From positions 36,955 to 100,954 of the forward strand of contig CAYRSS010000012.1 of NCBI GenBank assembly GCA_964426945.1: a stretch of DNA of 64,000 nt, written 5' to 3'. The notes under the pieces are model-generated. The model was not told the origin of the DNA, made no database searches, and was given only the letters and a program-made list of their open reading frames with translations. Both the position numbers and the translations under genes were made by a program. Source of the DNA: CAYRSS01 sp964426945. GTDB lineage: Bacteria > Planctomycetota > Phycisphaerae > UBA1845. Shown piece by piece: positions 35,926-44,178 of the stretch (its first letter is position 1; every line of letters begins with the position of its first letter).

Positions 35926-35988
35926 CGTCTTGACGGTTTGACGTGTTGGCGTTTCGCCGTTTCCGCGTTTCCGCGTTTCCGCGTTTCT
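35926..35988. repeat. Degenerate tandem repeat (GTTTCCGC and TTGACGTGTTGGCG units)
   Basis: CGTCTTGACGGTTTGACGTG then TTGGCGTTTCGCC is followed by four copies of GTTTCCGC. The first part matches the inverted repeats at 24131-24293. It abuts the stop codon of the minus-strand glycosyltransferase. Confidence 0.7.
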
Positions 35989-36833
35989 CACCCGCCTACT
36001 GGTTCAGCGATCAGCCCGCGATCAAGGAGCATCGTGCGGTACGCCGGGGCGGGATCGGGGTAGCTGTTTTTCGCGGGCAGGTTCCACTTCGCGAAGAGCT
36101 TCGCGTTGTCCTCGGCCCCGGGGTCGAGGTCGGCCAGTTTCCGCTCGTCGTGGTGCTCCTCGTGATAGACCAGCGCCTCGCGACAGCCGATCACCTTCAG
36201 TCCCGCCTCGAGCTGGATCTTCAGCGCCAGGTCGGGGTCGAACGCGAAGAAGTAGTACCGCTCGTCGGCGTAGCCGATCCGCTCCATCAGCGAACGGCGC
36301 AGCAGCCCGAAGTTCGCGTAGGGATAGCCGCGCACGTTGTACACCTGGTAGCTCTCCCCCTCGTGCTCGATGCGGTCGAGGACGTTGCGCTCGCCGTGCC
36401 AGTTGTGGTACATCGCCACCATGCCGACGTCGGCCAGGTCCGGCCGCTCGATCATGGCAACGGCCGCCTCCACCGCCCCCGGCAGCGGGTAGGCGTCGTC
36501 GTTGAGCCAGGTGACGTAAACGCCCCGGGCCGCGCGAAAGCCCTTGTTGAAAGCCCGGACGGCCCCCTCGCGCTGCGGCTCGAAGATAAGGCGCAGATTG
36601 GCCTGACGGCCCGCCAGTTCGGTCAGGAAAGCCCGGCTGCCGTCGGTCGATCCGCCGTCGACCACGACAATTTCGTGCGGGGTGGCGACGTTTTGTCGGA
36701 TCTTCTCCATGCAGCGTGTCAACCGGGCCAGCCGGTTGAACGTAGGAACGATGATGGACACAATGGGCGGTTGATCCACGGGCTTCTCCGACGTCGGCCG
36801 CGTCCGCCCTGCCGGGCGGCGCCGGACTATCAT
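35988..36833 (-). CDS. Glycosyltransferase family 2
   Basis: A 281-residue protein. The GT-A fold is shown by 'VSIIVPTFNRLARLTRCM', 'EIVVVDGGSTDGS', 'GAVRAFNKGFRAARGVYVTWLNDDA' (the DxD-equivalent Asp-Asp for metal/nucleotide sugar) and 'ALKIQLEAGLKVIG' with 'VYHEEHHDERK' near the end. It is soluble, with no signal peptide, so it acts at the cytoplasmic face, probably in polysaccharide or glycolipid assembly. The donor and acceptor are not readable. There is no glycan cluster around it. Its 3' end falls in a dispersed repeat. It is divergent from the coiled-coil secreted protein at 36980. Confidence 0.87.
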   Translation of the reverse strand: MIVRRRPAGRTRPTSEKPVDQPPIVSIIVPTFNRLARLTRCMEKIRQNVATPHEIVVVDGGSTDGSRAFLTELAGRQANLRLIFEPQREGAVRAFNKGFRAARGVYVTWLNDDAYPLPGAVEAAVAMIERPDLADVGMVAMYHNWHGERNVLDRIEHEGESYQVYNVRGYPYANFGLLRRSLMERIGYADERYYFFAFDPDLALKIQLEAGLKVIGCREALVYHEEHHDERKLADLDPGAEDNAKLFAKWNLPAKNSYPDPAPAYRTMLLDRGLIAEPVGG

Positions 36834-36979
36834 CCGACCGGGGCGATGGCCCCCGGCGGGCGCTTCCGGGCGGCTGACGGGGTCGGCGAGCCCGGTACAT
36901 CGGCATTATCGGCCAGAATCGCCGCCGGGCTGCGGTTTCGCCGCCCGCCGGACCAGTCGTTTCAGCACGAGGAATTGCC

Positions 36980-38023
36980 ATGCGCGTGACCGCTCTGCTT
37001 TGCCTGGCGTTGTTTCCAATGGTGGCCGTCGCCCAGCCCGACGAGCGGAACTCGCGGGAGGAGGAGCGACGCGGCGACCCGGCGGCGGGCGGGTTCTGGC
37101 CGTCTGAGAAGATGATGGAGCTGTTCTTCGTCCGCTGGGCGGATGAGGCGGCGGTGCAGAACGAGCTGGACGAAGATCAGGCGTCCCGCGTCCGCGACCG
37201 GATGCTGGAGCGCTGGCCGAAGTTCCTCAAGGAGAATCGCGACAAGATCCAGCCGGTGCTGACCGAGTTCATCGAGATGCGCCTGGAGATGCAGCCGCCC
37301 GAGAAGGAGCGGGTGCAGGCGTGGGCGAAGGACGCGGGCGCGGTGCTCGACCTGTTCCGCGGGCAGATCAACGAGGGCATCGAAGACTTCCGAAAGGAGC
37401 TCAACCCGCTGCAGCGGGCGAAGTTCGAATCGAACGTGCTGGAGTTCAGCGCGGGGCTTCAGGTGGCCGAGTCGAAGCTGAAGCAGTGGCAGCGCGGCGA
37501 GTTTGAAGAGCGCGAGTTCTGGGACCCGCCGCGTTCGGAGCGCCGTCGCCGGGCGAAGGAGCGCGAGGAGGAAGCCCGCCGTGCCGCCGAGGCCGAAGCG
37601 GCGGCGGCCGCGCTCGACGAGATCGCCCAGGAACTGGACGCCTGGGAGGCATATGTGCAGGACGTCATCGGCAAGTACGAGCTGGACGACGCCCAGCGGA
37701 CGTCGGCCCTGAGCTTGCTCAAGGAGATGAAGGAGCGGGCCACCACCTACCGCGACCGCAACCGCGAACGCATCGAGCGGCTGGAACGCCGCGTGGCCGA
37801 GCTGCAGGAGCGCAACGCCCGCAACGAAGACACCAAGGCGGACATGGAAACGCTCAGTGAACAGCTGTTGGAGGTCTACGGCCCGATCGACACCATGTTC
37901 GAAGAACTGAAGCGCCGCGTGGACGCCATCCCGACGCGCGAACAGATGGACCGCCACGAGCGGCGGGTGAAGGCGGAGGAGGCGGCGAAGGAAAGCCCGG
38001 CGAAGACGGAACCCGGCCGGTAG
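36980..38023 (+). CDS. Secreted coiled-coil protein of unknown function
   Basis: A 347-residue protein with signal peptide 'RVTALLCLALFPMVAVAQ' and GAGGAA upstream of the ATG. The rest is almost entirely charged alpha-helix: Glu/Arg/Lys/Ala-rich with heptad-like spacing, especially residues 190-215 ('RRRRAKEREEEARRAAEAEA') and 250-290 ('ERIERLERRVAELQERN'). The 60-160 region 'FFVRWADEAAVQNELDEDQ' reads like a helical Spy/LTXXQ-type periplasmic segment, but the signature is not exact. A periplasmic structural or chaperone-like role is possible. No family recognised with confidence. Confidence 0.65.
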   Translation: MRVTALLCLALFPMVAVAQPDERNSREEERRGDPAAGGFWPSEKMMELFFVRWADEAAVQNELDEDQASRVRDRMLERWPKFLKENRDKIQPVLTEFIEMRLEMQPPEKERVQAWAKDAGAVLDLFRGQINEGIEDFRKELNPLQRAKFESNVLEFSAGLQVAESKLKQWQRGEFEEREFWDPPRSERRRRAKEREEEARRAAEAEAAAAALDEIAQELDAWEAYVQDVIGKYELDDAQRTSALSLLKEMKERATTYRDRNRERIERLERRVAELQERNARNEDTKADMETLSEQLLEVYGPIDTMFEELKRRVDAIPTREQMDRHERRVKAEEAAKESPAKTEPGR

Positions 38024-38093
38024 CGAAATGGCCGGGTCCTGAACTTATCCCCCTGAACGCTGCTCCGAGAGAGGGAATCTCGCGCGAATTTGA

Positions 38094-38978
38094 TTACGGG
38101 TTCGCCGGCGGCTTCTCCCCTTCGACTGGCCTCTGCTTCTCGTGCAGGGCCTTCCTCATGGCCTCTGGAAACCAGATCGTCCCATCGGTGAATACCGGAT
38201 ACTGCGGGATCTTTCGATAGACGAGGATCGAAAACACGCCGCCCTCGCAGAAGGCATCGATCCGCTGAAGTCGATAAGCCATCCTGCGAATATCCAAGTC
38301 GGGATTAGTCGAGAACTCGAAACCGTCTGCGACAGCGCTCTCCCAGGGAATGTCAATCTCGTATCCCGCACGGGTGCGGTCTTCCTCCCGGCTGAGGCGG
38401 AAAACCGCCTCGACCTGCCGCCTCAACTCAGCCGCGAGGTCGGTCGCCGAATGCGCTGCTGCTTGCGGCTCAGCGGTACGCACCCTGAAATCGAACTGCA
38501 CCGCATTGCGAGTCATCAGGACCCTTAGGGGGATATCTTGGTAAGTCCAGGTGATCTCCACAATGTCATCCTGGGCAGGCGTCATCGACGCCCAACCGCG
38601 AAGCCGGAGCGTGTCCGACTTCGGCACACAGGTGAACTGCTCGGATGGTCTGGCCTCGTCCAGGATCATACTGCCCACCCAGGAACACACGAGAAGATGG
38701 CTCATCCACTCGCGAGCCTCGGCAAAGTCGAGCTCAACAAGTTCTACCCCGGTAGGCACGCGCACTTGCTCCCGGCCGTAGGCGACCGTCTTGCCACGCG
38801 GATCGGCGAAGGGAATATCGTTCTTGCGCTGTGGCGGCCGGGCCCTGCGGGCGAGGTCTTCCTCCGTAAACTCGCCATCCTGCTCCACACGAGTTGCGGC
38901 AGGTGGCGCGGCGGGCTGTGCCCGTACCACTTGAACGCCGACGAGCGCGCCGACAACGATCAGAAGGAATAAATGCAT
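38094..38978 (-). CDS. Hypothetical exported protein
   Basis: About 294 residues from the ATG at 38978, chosen because AGGAGGAT lies 7-8 bases upstream and the first residues (MHLFLLIVVGALVGVQVVRAQ) form a signal peptide. The mature part is mixed alpha/beta: 'VELVELDFAEAREWMSHLLVCSWVGSMILDEARPSEQ' and 'TWTYQDIPLRVLMTRNAVQFDFRV' are the most ordered stretches. The pattern is loosely secretin-N-domain-like ('LDF..A....L...L'), which I regard as weak. Base composition is lower in GC than the flanks. It lies downstream of a possible gene fragment at 39014 on the same strand. Function unknown. Confidence 0.65.
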   Translation of the reverse strand: MHLFLLIVVGALVGVQVVRAQPAAPPAATRVEQDGEFTEEDLARRARPPQRKNDIPFADPRGKTVAYGREQVRVPTGVELVELDFAEAREWMSHLLVCSWVGSMILDEARPSEQFTCVPKSDTLRLRGWASMTPAQDDIVEITWTYQDIPLRVLMTRNAVQFDFRVRTAEPQAAAHSATDLAAELRRQVEAVFRLSREEDRTRAGYEIDIPWESAVADGFEFSTNPDLDIRRMAYRLQRIDAFCEGGVFSILVYRKIPQYPVFTDGTIWFPEAMRKALHEKQRPVEGEKPPANP

Positions 38979-39013
38979 GACAGATCCTCCTATCCGGGCA
39001 AGGGAGCCACAAC

Positions 39014-39280
39014 CTACGGTTGACAATCGGGAACATCCGCATTCAGGTCAGTAGCAGTATATATGAACACATCGTCCTGGACTTGAAGGCCTTCAATCCA
39101 GGAGAGGCTCCTAAAGACTTGCAGAACAGAGTGCGGGCTAAGGCAAATACTGGTTGTACCGCCAGGGTAGTATCGCGTTTCTCCGCAGGCGGTGAACTTT
39201 GCGACGGCTTCGAAGGCGTTATGACCACCGGCGCTGTCAACTAGATAAAGTGTCCATGGCTCAGTGGCATGCACCCGCAC
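39014..39280 (-). pseudogene. Possible gene fragment upstream of exported protein
   Basis: An open frame of 88 codons from a GTG. The frame stays open about 80 bases further upstream ('AIVKPFSHGGLNED') to a stop near 39375 without any start codon. Codon use looks protein-like ('TACGETRYYPGGTTSICLSP', 'WIEGLQVQDDVFIYTATDLN'), with GC lower than neighbours. The upstream limit coincides with REP-like sequence and a transposase remnant, so this may be the 3' end of a gene truncated by that insertion. No family recognised; it could also be non-coding. Confidence 0.35.
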
Positions 39281-39340
39281 ATCCTCATTGAGTCCTCCAT
39301 GTGAAAACGGCTTTACGATGGCAGCCTGCGGTGCGGCGAA

Positions 39341-39369
39341 GAAAAGGGGTCGGGAGTCGTTTGTCCGCC
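39341..39369. repeat. REP-like sequence next to transposase remnant
   Basis: GAAAAGGGGTCGGGAGTCGT followed by TTGTCCGCC lies directly beyond the transposase stop. The AAAAGGGGTC core resembles the arms of the palindrome at 4776-4866. Terminal REP-type sequences of this kind flank RAYT transposase genes; only one flank is visible here. Confidence 0.4.
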
Positions 39370-39373
39370 TGCG

Positions 39374-39799
39374 TCATTCGTCTTCCGCCCTTCTGGGCCG
39401 GCCGCGCGGGCGGAGGGACGATTCCAGACCCAGCCGCCCCGCCGTCCGCTCCTGCCAGGCCGCGTCGCCGAACGGCGCGCCACGATACGCACTTCTCCGC
39501 AATCTCTCCAACTCCTTCTCACCCTGGGGGCGGCTTACGGCCGCCAGCCAATCGCGCTGCGGGGTCACCGGCCAGGCCTCGGGGCGAACGAGAAACCGTG
39601 CGGCATGGCCCGGTTGCGCGCGGCGCCAGAGGCTGCCCCAGCGCCAGGCCTCGGCCCGCTCGACCAGGCCGGCACGCAGCGCGTTGGCCTCCACGTAGCG
39701 GGCAACGGCCAGGAAGTGCTCATCCCGCTGAACGGCCGGTGGCATGCCCTCGCTGTACTCAGCGTGGGCATGCGCTTCGCGCGCCCTCCGTCTTGTCAA
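39374..39799 (-). pseudogene. REP-associated tyrosine transposase (RAYT, IS200-like), 5'-truncated
   Basis: The 141-codon frame matches the C-terminal half of RAYT/Y1 transposases: 'DEHFLAVARYVEANALRAGL' contains the Tyr helix, followed by 'RAEAWRWGSLWRR', 'WPVTPQRDWLAAV', 'LERLRRSAYRGAPFGD' and 'RLGLESSLRPRGRPR', all family landmarks. The N-terminal half with the His-x-His (HUH) metal site is absent, and upstream sequence does not restore it in any frame. The family nicks and joins single-stranded REP DNA; this copy cannot be active. It lies between the HAD phosphatase and the gene fragment. Confidence 0.85.
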
Positions 39800-39894
39800 G
39801 CCCTGCCTTGGGTCACATCAACCCATGCTTCCGCCGCATTGGAGCGCGCCCACATTCCCCCGGCCATGCCGGAGCCGGGTCGATGCGCACTATC

Positions 39895-40542
39895 TCATTC
39901 TATCGCTGCCCGCCCCCCCCCGCTGTCCCCCCGGACAACATCCGACACCTCGGCCAGCCGCGCAACGACCCTGTCCGCCCGGGCGAGCCACTCAGCGGGC
40001 GGGGGCGGGCTGTGGCCGCCGACCATGAGCATCGTCCGCGTCCCCGCCGCCCGGCCGGAAAGCAAGTCCATCAAATGGTCGCCGATCATCCAGCTTGCGG
40101 CGGGATCGGCCCCCAGTGCGGCGCAGGCCGCGAGGACGGGGTCGGGGGCGGGCTTGGTGGTGCCGCACTCGCGGGTGCGGAGGAAATCAACAGTGATGCC
40201 GAAGCGGTCGAGCACGGGCGTGACCCATCGGAGGGCGTTGCGGGTGATGATCCCGACGCCGTGGCCGGCCGTGCGGAGGGCGGCGATGGTTTCGGCCGCG
40301 CCGGGCTGGAGAACGGCCTGCTCCGAAGCGCGGCGTTCGTGGTCTTCGAGGATCCGCTCGGCCCGGAGGCGGGCGGGCTCGTCCATGAGGGCGAGGGCTT
40401 CGAGGATCGGGCCGGGGGACAGGCCGATTTCGGCGCGGATCACGTCGAAGTCGAGCAGCGGCAGCGTGAGCGTGCCGTCGAAGTCGAAGAGGATGGCGGA
40501 GGGGAGGAATGGGGGGTGGGGATTGAGGAGGTGAGACATCAT
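39895..40542 (-). CDS. HAD-superfamily hydrolase (phosphoglycolate-phosphatase-like)
   Basis: A 215-residue protein with all HAD motifs: I 'LFDFDGTLT' (nucleophile first Asp), II 'IITRN' (Thr), III Lys in 'GTTKPAPDP', IV 'WMIGDHLMDLLSGRAAG' (acidic pair). A helical cap sits between motifs I and II. It probably dephosphorylates a small metabolite such as phosphoglycolate or a sugar phosphate; specificity cannot be read. The start (two consecutive ATGs) directly abuts an AT-rich tandem repeat, and no clear ribosome site is visible, so the repeat may have replaced native upstream sequence. Confidence 0.88.
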   Translation of the reverse strand: MMSHLLNPHPPFLPSAILFDFDGTLTLPLLDFDVIRAEIGLSPGPILEALALMDEPARLRAERILEDHERRASEQAVLQPGAAETIAALRTAGHGVGIITRNALRWVTPVLDRFGITVDFLRTRECGTTKPAPDPVLAACAALGADPAASWMIGDHLMDLLSGRAAGTRTMLMVGGHSPPPPAEWLARADRVVARLAEVSDVVRGDSGGGRAAIE

Positions 40543-40546
40543 ATTC

Positions 40547-40615
40547 TAGATTTGAGATTTGAGCTATCAGATATCAGATTTGAGATTTCAAATTTGAGAT
40601 TTGAGACTTGAGATC
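40547..40615. repeat. AT-rich 'ATTTGAG' tandem repeat
   Basis: Units TAGATTTGAGATTTGAG, CAGATTTGAGATTTC and AAATTTGAGATTTGAG follow one another with TATCAGATATCAG between, in a background of over 60 percent GC. The tract lies in the spacer between the HAD gene start and the diguanylate cyclase stop. Confidence 0.8.
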
Positions 40616-40687
40616 ACATTAGTTCCTTTCGGCTTGGCATTCATAAGCCGACATGGCAGCGGACACCGGCCGGCGAGACGCAGGCCG

Positions 40688-42085
40688 CTACGCGGGGTCG
40701 ACCGGTTCGCCCGCGTGGTCGCCGATGAGGAAGACGCGGTTCTTGCCCGCCCGCTTGGCGGCGAGCAGGGCTTCGTCGGCCCGGGTCAGCAGCGCCTCGG
40801 GGGTGGCGCCGTCCCAGGGGAAGGTGGCCAGGCCGCCGCTGATGGTGAGCGAGCCCTCGCCGGGTTTGGCGCCCTCGGAGCGGACCTCCGCCGGTCCCGC
40901 TGACTCAGCCTTCACCCCTGGTGATACCTGCCGGGGCGTGGGGACTTCCTGGCGGCCCAGGTCGCTGGTGAAGCGCGAGAGGACTTCCAGCACGTCGCCC
41001 GGGTGACGCGAGCCGGGCGTGCGCGGGCCGGCGGGGTCCCAGAAGGCGACGGCGAACTCGTCGCCGCCGAAGCGGGCGACCAGGTCGTGCTCGCGGCTGT
41101 GCTGACGACAGAGGCGGGCGGTCAGCCGGAGGATCTCGTCGCCCATGTCGTGGCCGAAGCGGTCGTTGTAGCTCTTGAAGTCGTCCACGTCGAACAGCAG
41201 CACGGTGACCTGCTGCCGCTCTTCGCGGGCGCCGGCGAGGATGCGGGCAAGCTCGTCAAGAAAACACCTGCGGTTCGGCAGGCCGGTGAGCTCGTCGGTG
41301 AGGGCCAGCTCGCGCCAGCGACGCTGGTTTCGCGCGGCCTCGATGAGGCGGCCGGCGAGGGCGGCGTAGTGCGTCAGCTTGCGGGCATCGGCCGTGCCGT
41401 AGGGTCGACCCGACGGCGCGCCGAGCAGAATGCGCCCCACCGGTTGGCCCTCGACGAGAATCGCCTCGAGAAGAATCGGCGTCGGGGCAGGGTCTCCCGC
41501 GGCGGCGATCGAGCCACTGACAATCACCTGCACACCCGTCGTGGGCAGGGCCGCGTGGATCATCGCCGCCAGGCGATCGAGCAGCCGGCGCGGCGGACCG
41601 TCGAGTTCGCCAAGGAACGCGGCGAATGCGTCGAGTTCCTCCATCGACGCCGACGGCGGGCCCGCGGGGGCGAGATCGGCCGCGGACTCCGGGGGGGCAA
41701 TGCCGAGCGCCGTGTCGAGCTCCGCATGCTCGATGGGCACCAGCACGTAATCATCCGCGCCGTGGCGGAGCAGCTCTCTCGCCGTCGGCTCCCGAACCGG
41801 CTCGCAGCACAGCAGCAGCCTCGCCTCCGCGCCCGCAGCCTCGCGCAGGGCGGCGACGGCGTCAGGCAGGCCGGGCAGGGTCGGGTCGAGCCCGGCGAGA
41901 ATCGCCCGCGGCGGCGTCCGCGCGGCCTCCGCGATGGCGGTCATGTAGGTGTCGCAGGCGGTGACCGCCCAGTCGGCGTATCGATGCTTCACGTCGTCGA
42001 CGACGCCGTTGAGCAGCACGCCCTCGCGCACGATGAGCAGGCGATCGCGGTCCGCGGCGTAGGGAATCAGCGGAGAAGTCGTCAC
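40688..42085 (-). CDS. Diguanylate cyclase (GGDEF) with N-terminal receiver-like domain
   Basis: A 465-residue soluble protein. Residues about 1-125 resemble a degenerate receiver ('AILAGLDPTLPGLPDAVAALR', 'HGADDYVLVPIEHAEL'; no Lys-Pro pair). Residues about 150-270 are a GAF-like middle domain. The GGDEF domain follows from about 285: 'LALTDELTGLPNRRCFLDEL', 'LLFDVDDFKSYNDRFGHDMGDEIL', and the active-site loop 'ARFGGDEFAVAF'. It should make cyclic di-GMP from two GTP. Between the GGDEF loop and 'LTISGGLATFPWDG' there is a 50-residue Pro/Gly/Glu-rich insertion. The GTG start overlaps the upstream gene's stop by four bases (GTGA), indicating translational coupling. Signal unknown. Confidence 0.88.
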   Translation of the reverse strand: MTTSPLIPYAADRDRLLIVREGVLLNGVVDDVKHRYADWAVTACDTYMTAIAEAARTPPRAILAGLDPTLPGLPDAVAALREAAGAEARLLLCCEPVREPTARELLRHGADDYVLVPIEHAELDTALGIAPPESAADLAPAGPPSASMEELDAFAAFLGELDGPPRRLLDRLAAMIHAALPTTGVQVIVSGSIAAAGDPAPTPILLEAILVEGQPVGRILLGAPSGRPYGTADARKLTHYAALAGRLIEAARNQRRWRELALTDELTGLPNRRCFLDELARILAGAREERQQVTVLLFDVDDFKSYNDRFGHDMGDEILRLTARLCRQHSREHDLVARFGGDEFAVAFWDPAGPRTPGSRHPGDVLEVLSRFTSDLGRQEVPTPRQVSPGVKAESAGPAEVRSEGAKPGEGSLTISGGLATFPWDGATPEALLTRADEALLAAKRAGKNRVFLIGDHAGEPVDPA

Positions 42086-43215
42086 TTGTGACGCTCCTCT
42101 CGTCGCGGGGCCGGGGGGGATTCGGCGTCGTCGTCGCCGATGAGGGCTTCGAGTTCCTCGACGGTGAGCAGCGGCTCGTAGTCGTCATCGACCGCGTCTG
42201 TCACTTCGTCTGTGGACTGGTCGGCGTCACCCGCCGCGGTTTCATCGCGCACGTCGGCCTGCGCTTCTTCGGCGGCGAGGCGATCCGCCTCTTCGGCGAG
42301 GATCTGATCGATGGCGTCCTCGGCGGAGATGTCCGGGGCGTGCTCCTCGGGTTCCGCGGCTTCAGGCTCGGCGACTTCTTCCGTGGCGCGATCCTGCGGC
42401 TCGGGGAGCGGATCGGACGCTACGGGTTGCCCCGGGGCCTGACGCGGGGGCGGCACGCGCACGGGGTGGTCATCGTAGCGGAGCCACGGCACGCGCGCGG
42501 GGCCGCGCTCGTTGGCATCGGCGTCGGCGCGGCGAAGGTCTTCCTCGGTAAGCTCTTCCGCCTCCTGCTCGAGCAGGCTGGTCACTTCATCCTCGGCGAG
42601 CTCCATGAGTTCGTCGTCAAGATCGCCAAACGGATCGTGGGGCTCGATGTACTCGAAAGACTCCCCCGCCGCTGCCTCGCCGAGCGACGGCGCTTCGGGA
42701 GACTCGGCCTGTTCGCTCGGCGGCTGCGAGGCGGTCGGGGCTTCGACGGTGGACGCCTCGGGCGCCGCGGCGGCTTCGACTGCCACGGCGAACTCGTCGA
42801 GCGGGGCTGGGGGTTCTTCGTCGAGGGCTGCGGCGTCGGGCTCCGCGGCGATCAGGGCCAGGGCCCGGAGCGCGTCCGCGGTGAAGCGGCCCCGCGCGCC
42901 GAGTTCCACGCAGCGGTCCAGAACGGCCTCTGAATGCGGCTCGGCGTACAGGTAGACCGGCACGCGCGCGTGGTAGCGCGCGACGACGCGGAAGAACTCA
43001 AGCTGCCGGGGATCGAGGTCGTCGACGCCGACGAGGATCGCGCAAGTTTTGCGCCCCGCCGCTCCCAGCCGTGCGAGAGCTCGGTACAGATCCGGGCAGT
43101 GTTCGACGGGGATCGCCGCCCAGACAAGCTGGGCCAAGGGGGCGGCGGCGGCCGCAGCCGTCGGCGAGCCGACGTGCAGAACCCGGGCCGCAGATGGGAC
43201 CGAACTGACGGTCAC
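42082..43215 (-). CDS. Acidic protein with degenerate receiver-like N-terminus, upstream of diguanylate cyclase
   Basis: About 377 residues from the GTG at 43215, preceded by GAGGGG at good distance. Residues about 1-115 resemble a CheY-like fold without active-site residues ('AILVGVDDLDPRQLEFFRVVARY', 'VPVYLYAEPHSEAV', 'LGARGRFTADAL'), a pseudo-receiver. The remainder is extremely acidic and Ala/Pro/Glu-rich, probably disordered, with motif-like blocks 'YDDHPVRVPPPRQAPG' and 'LTVEELEALIGDD'. It overlaps the cyclase start by four bases, so the two proteins are likely made in fixed ratio and may interact. No known family; a regulator or scaffold of the cyclase is inference. Confidence 0.7.
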   Translation of the reverse strand: MTVSSVPSAARVLHVGSPTAAAAAAPLAQLVWAAIPVEHCPDLYRALARLGAAGRKTCAILVGVDDLDPRQLEFFRVVARYHARVPVYLYAEPHSEAVLDRCVELGARGRFTADALRALALIAAEPDAAALDEEPPAPLDEFAVAVEAAAAPEASTVEAPTASQPPSEQAESPEAPSLGEAAAGESFEYIEPHDPFGDLDDELMELAEDEVTSLLEQEAEELTEEDLRRADADANERGPARVPWLRYDDHPVRVPPPRQAPGQPVASDPLPEPQDRATEEVAEPEAAEPEEHAPDISAEDAIDQILAEEADRLAAEEAQADVRDETAAGDADQSTDEVTDAVDDDYEPLLTVEELEALIGDDDAESPPAPRREERHK

Positions 43216-43472
43216 AGGACCCCTCGCATGAGAAACTTGAAGTGGTGCCTTCAATCACCCTCTGCCTCAGTGTAGGGATAGGCAGCGGGTGCGTCAATTC
43301 CGCAAGCTTCCCCAGTTTACACGCCGACCGGGCCGGATGGGTTCGCGCCGGGCTGCGCGCGGCGCGTTGTTCGTGCGTGCGGAGGCGACGCCGGTAGGAC
43401 CGCCGCGATGGCGAGTCCTCCGCCGCGTCGCCGGGGGGCGAGGCTCCTGCCGAGCCGCGGGTGAGCACAACC

Positions 43473-43853
43473 ATGACTACCTCAGGCGGATTCTGGGAAG
43501 CGGCGGGAACCTTCGCGGCCGTGATCGTGCCGCTGGTCAGCGTGCCGTTGACGGTGCTGACGTTCTACCTGCGTTCGCTGCGAGAGAGCCAGGACGCGCG
43601 GATCTCGGAGGTGCGCGAGCGGCTGCAGGCGAGCGAGCAGCGGCTGGCCGACTGTCGCGAAGGGCTCTGCGACATCCAGCGGAATTACGTCACGAAGGAG
43701 GACTGGCTGCGGGAGCTGCTGGCGGTGCGGCGTCGGCTGGAGGCGTTGAGCGACGCCGTCGCTCGATGCCGCACGCTGGCGGAGTCGCACGGCGCGGGCG
43801 GGCCCGCGAGGGCGCGGGATCCCGACACGGACGGCCGCGGGGAGGTCGGCTGA
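43473..43853 (+). CDS. Small membrane-anchored coiled-coil protein, phage DUF2730-like
   Basis: About 126 residues from the ATG at 43473. One transmembrane helix (about 9-33: 'GTFAAVIVPLVSVPLTVLTFYL') is followed by a coiled coil ('RISEVRERLQASEQRLADC') and 'NYVTKEDWLRELLAVRRRLEAL'. The arrangement of one helix plus coiled coil with a '.YV.K.DW.R' segment recalls small proteins of Mu-like phage late operons. It is the first gene of a compact three-gene set (1-base and 6-base gaps). Homology is judged by architecture only. Confidence 0.6.
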   Translation: MTTSGGFWEAAGTFAAVIVPLVSVPLTVLTFYLRSLRESQDARISEVRERLQASEQRLADCREGLCDIQRNYVTKEDWLRELLAVRRRLEALSDAVARCRTLAESHGAGGPARARDPDTDGRGEVG

Positions 43854-43854
43854 G

Positions 43855-44172
43855 ATGGCGAACGGACGGACTACGCGCGAGATCAAGCAGCTGCGCAACG
43901 AGGTGCTCGTCGCACTGAGGGTGCTCTATCCTGGCGCGCTGCAGGCGGAGCCGCTGCTGCGCAGCCTGCTGACGCTGTTTCCGACGCTCGAGTTTGAGCA
44001 GCTCAAGCGGGAGCTGCACTACCTCGGGGCGAAGGGATACCTGGAGACCGTGCGGCCGGCGGGCGAAGACGACGCGGCGCTGATTCCGTGGCGTAAGCGC
44101 TGGTTCCGGTTGACGACCCGCGGCGTGGAGATCGCGGATCACTGCGTGCGCGATCCGGCGCTGGAGGACTAG
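43855..44172 (+). CDS. Winged-helix-like small protein, Mu-like phage type
   Basis: A 105-residue protein. 'REIKQLRNEVLVALRVLYP', 'LLTLFPTLEFEQLKRELHYLGAKGYLE', a beta hairpin with 'WFRLTTRGVEIADHCVRDPALED' form a winged-helix pattern ending in 'LTTRG.EIAD', the same layout as the small wHTH protein that lies between the membrane coiled-coil and DUF3486-type genes in Mu-like phages. It starts one base after the previous stop (TGAGATG), so translation is coupled. DNA-binding or packaging-associated role inferred; not confirmed. Confidence 0.6.
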   Translation: MANGRTTREIKQLRNEVLVALRVLYPGALQAEPLLRSLLTLFPTLEFEQLKRELHYLGAKGYLETVRPAGEDDAALIPWRKRWFRLTTRGVEIADHCVRDPALED

Positions 44173-44178
44173 CCGATC

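Noticed and set aside
43290..43918. 209-codon plus-strand frame
   Set aside because: It overlaps the better-supported membrane coiled-coil gene in a different frame and is Arg/Gly-rich.
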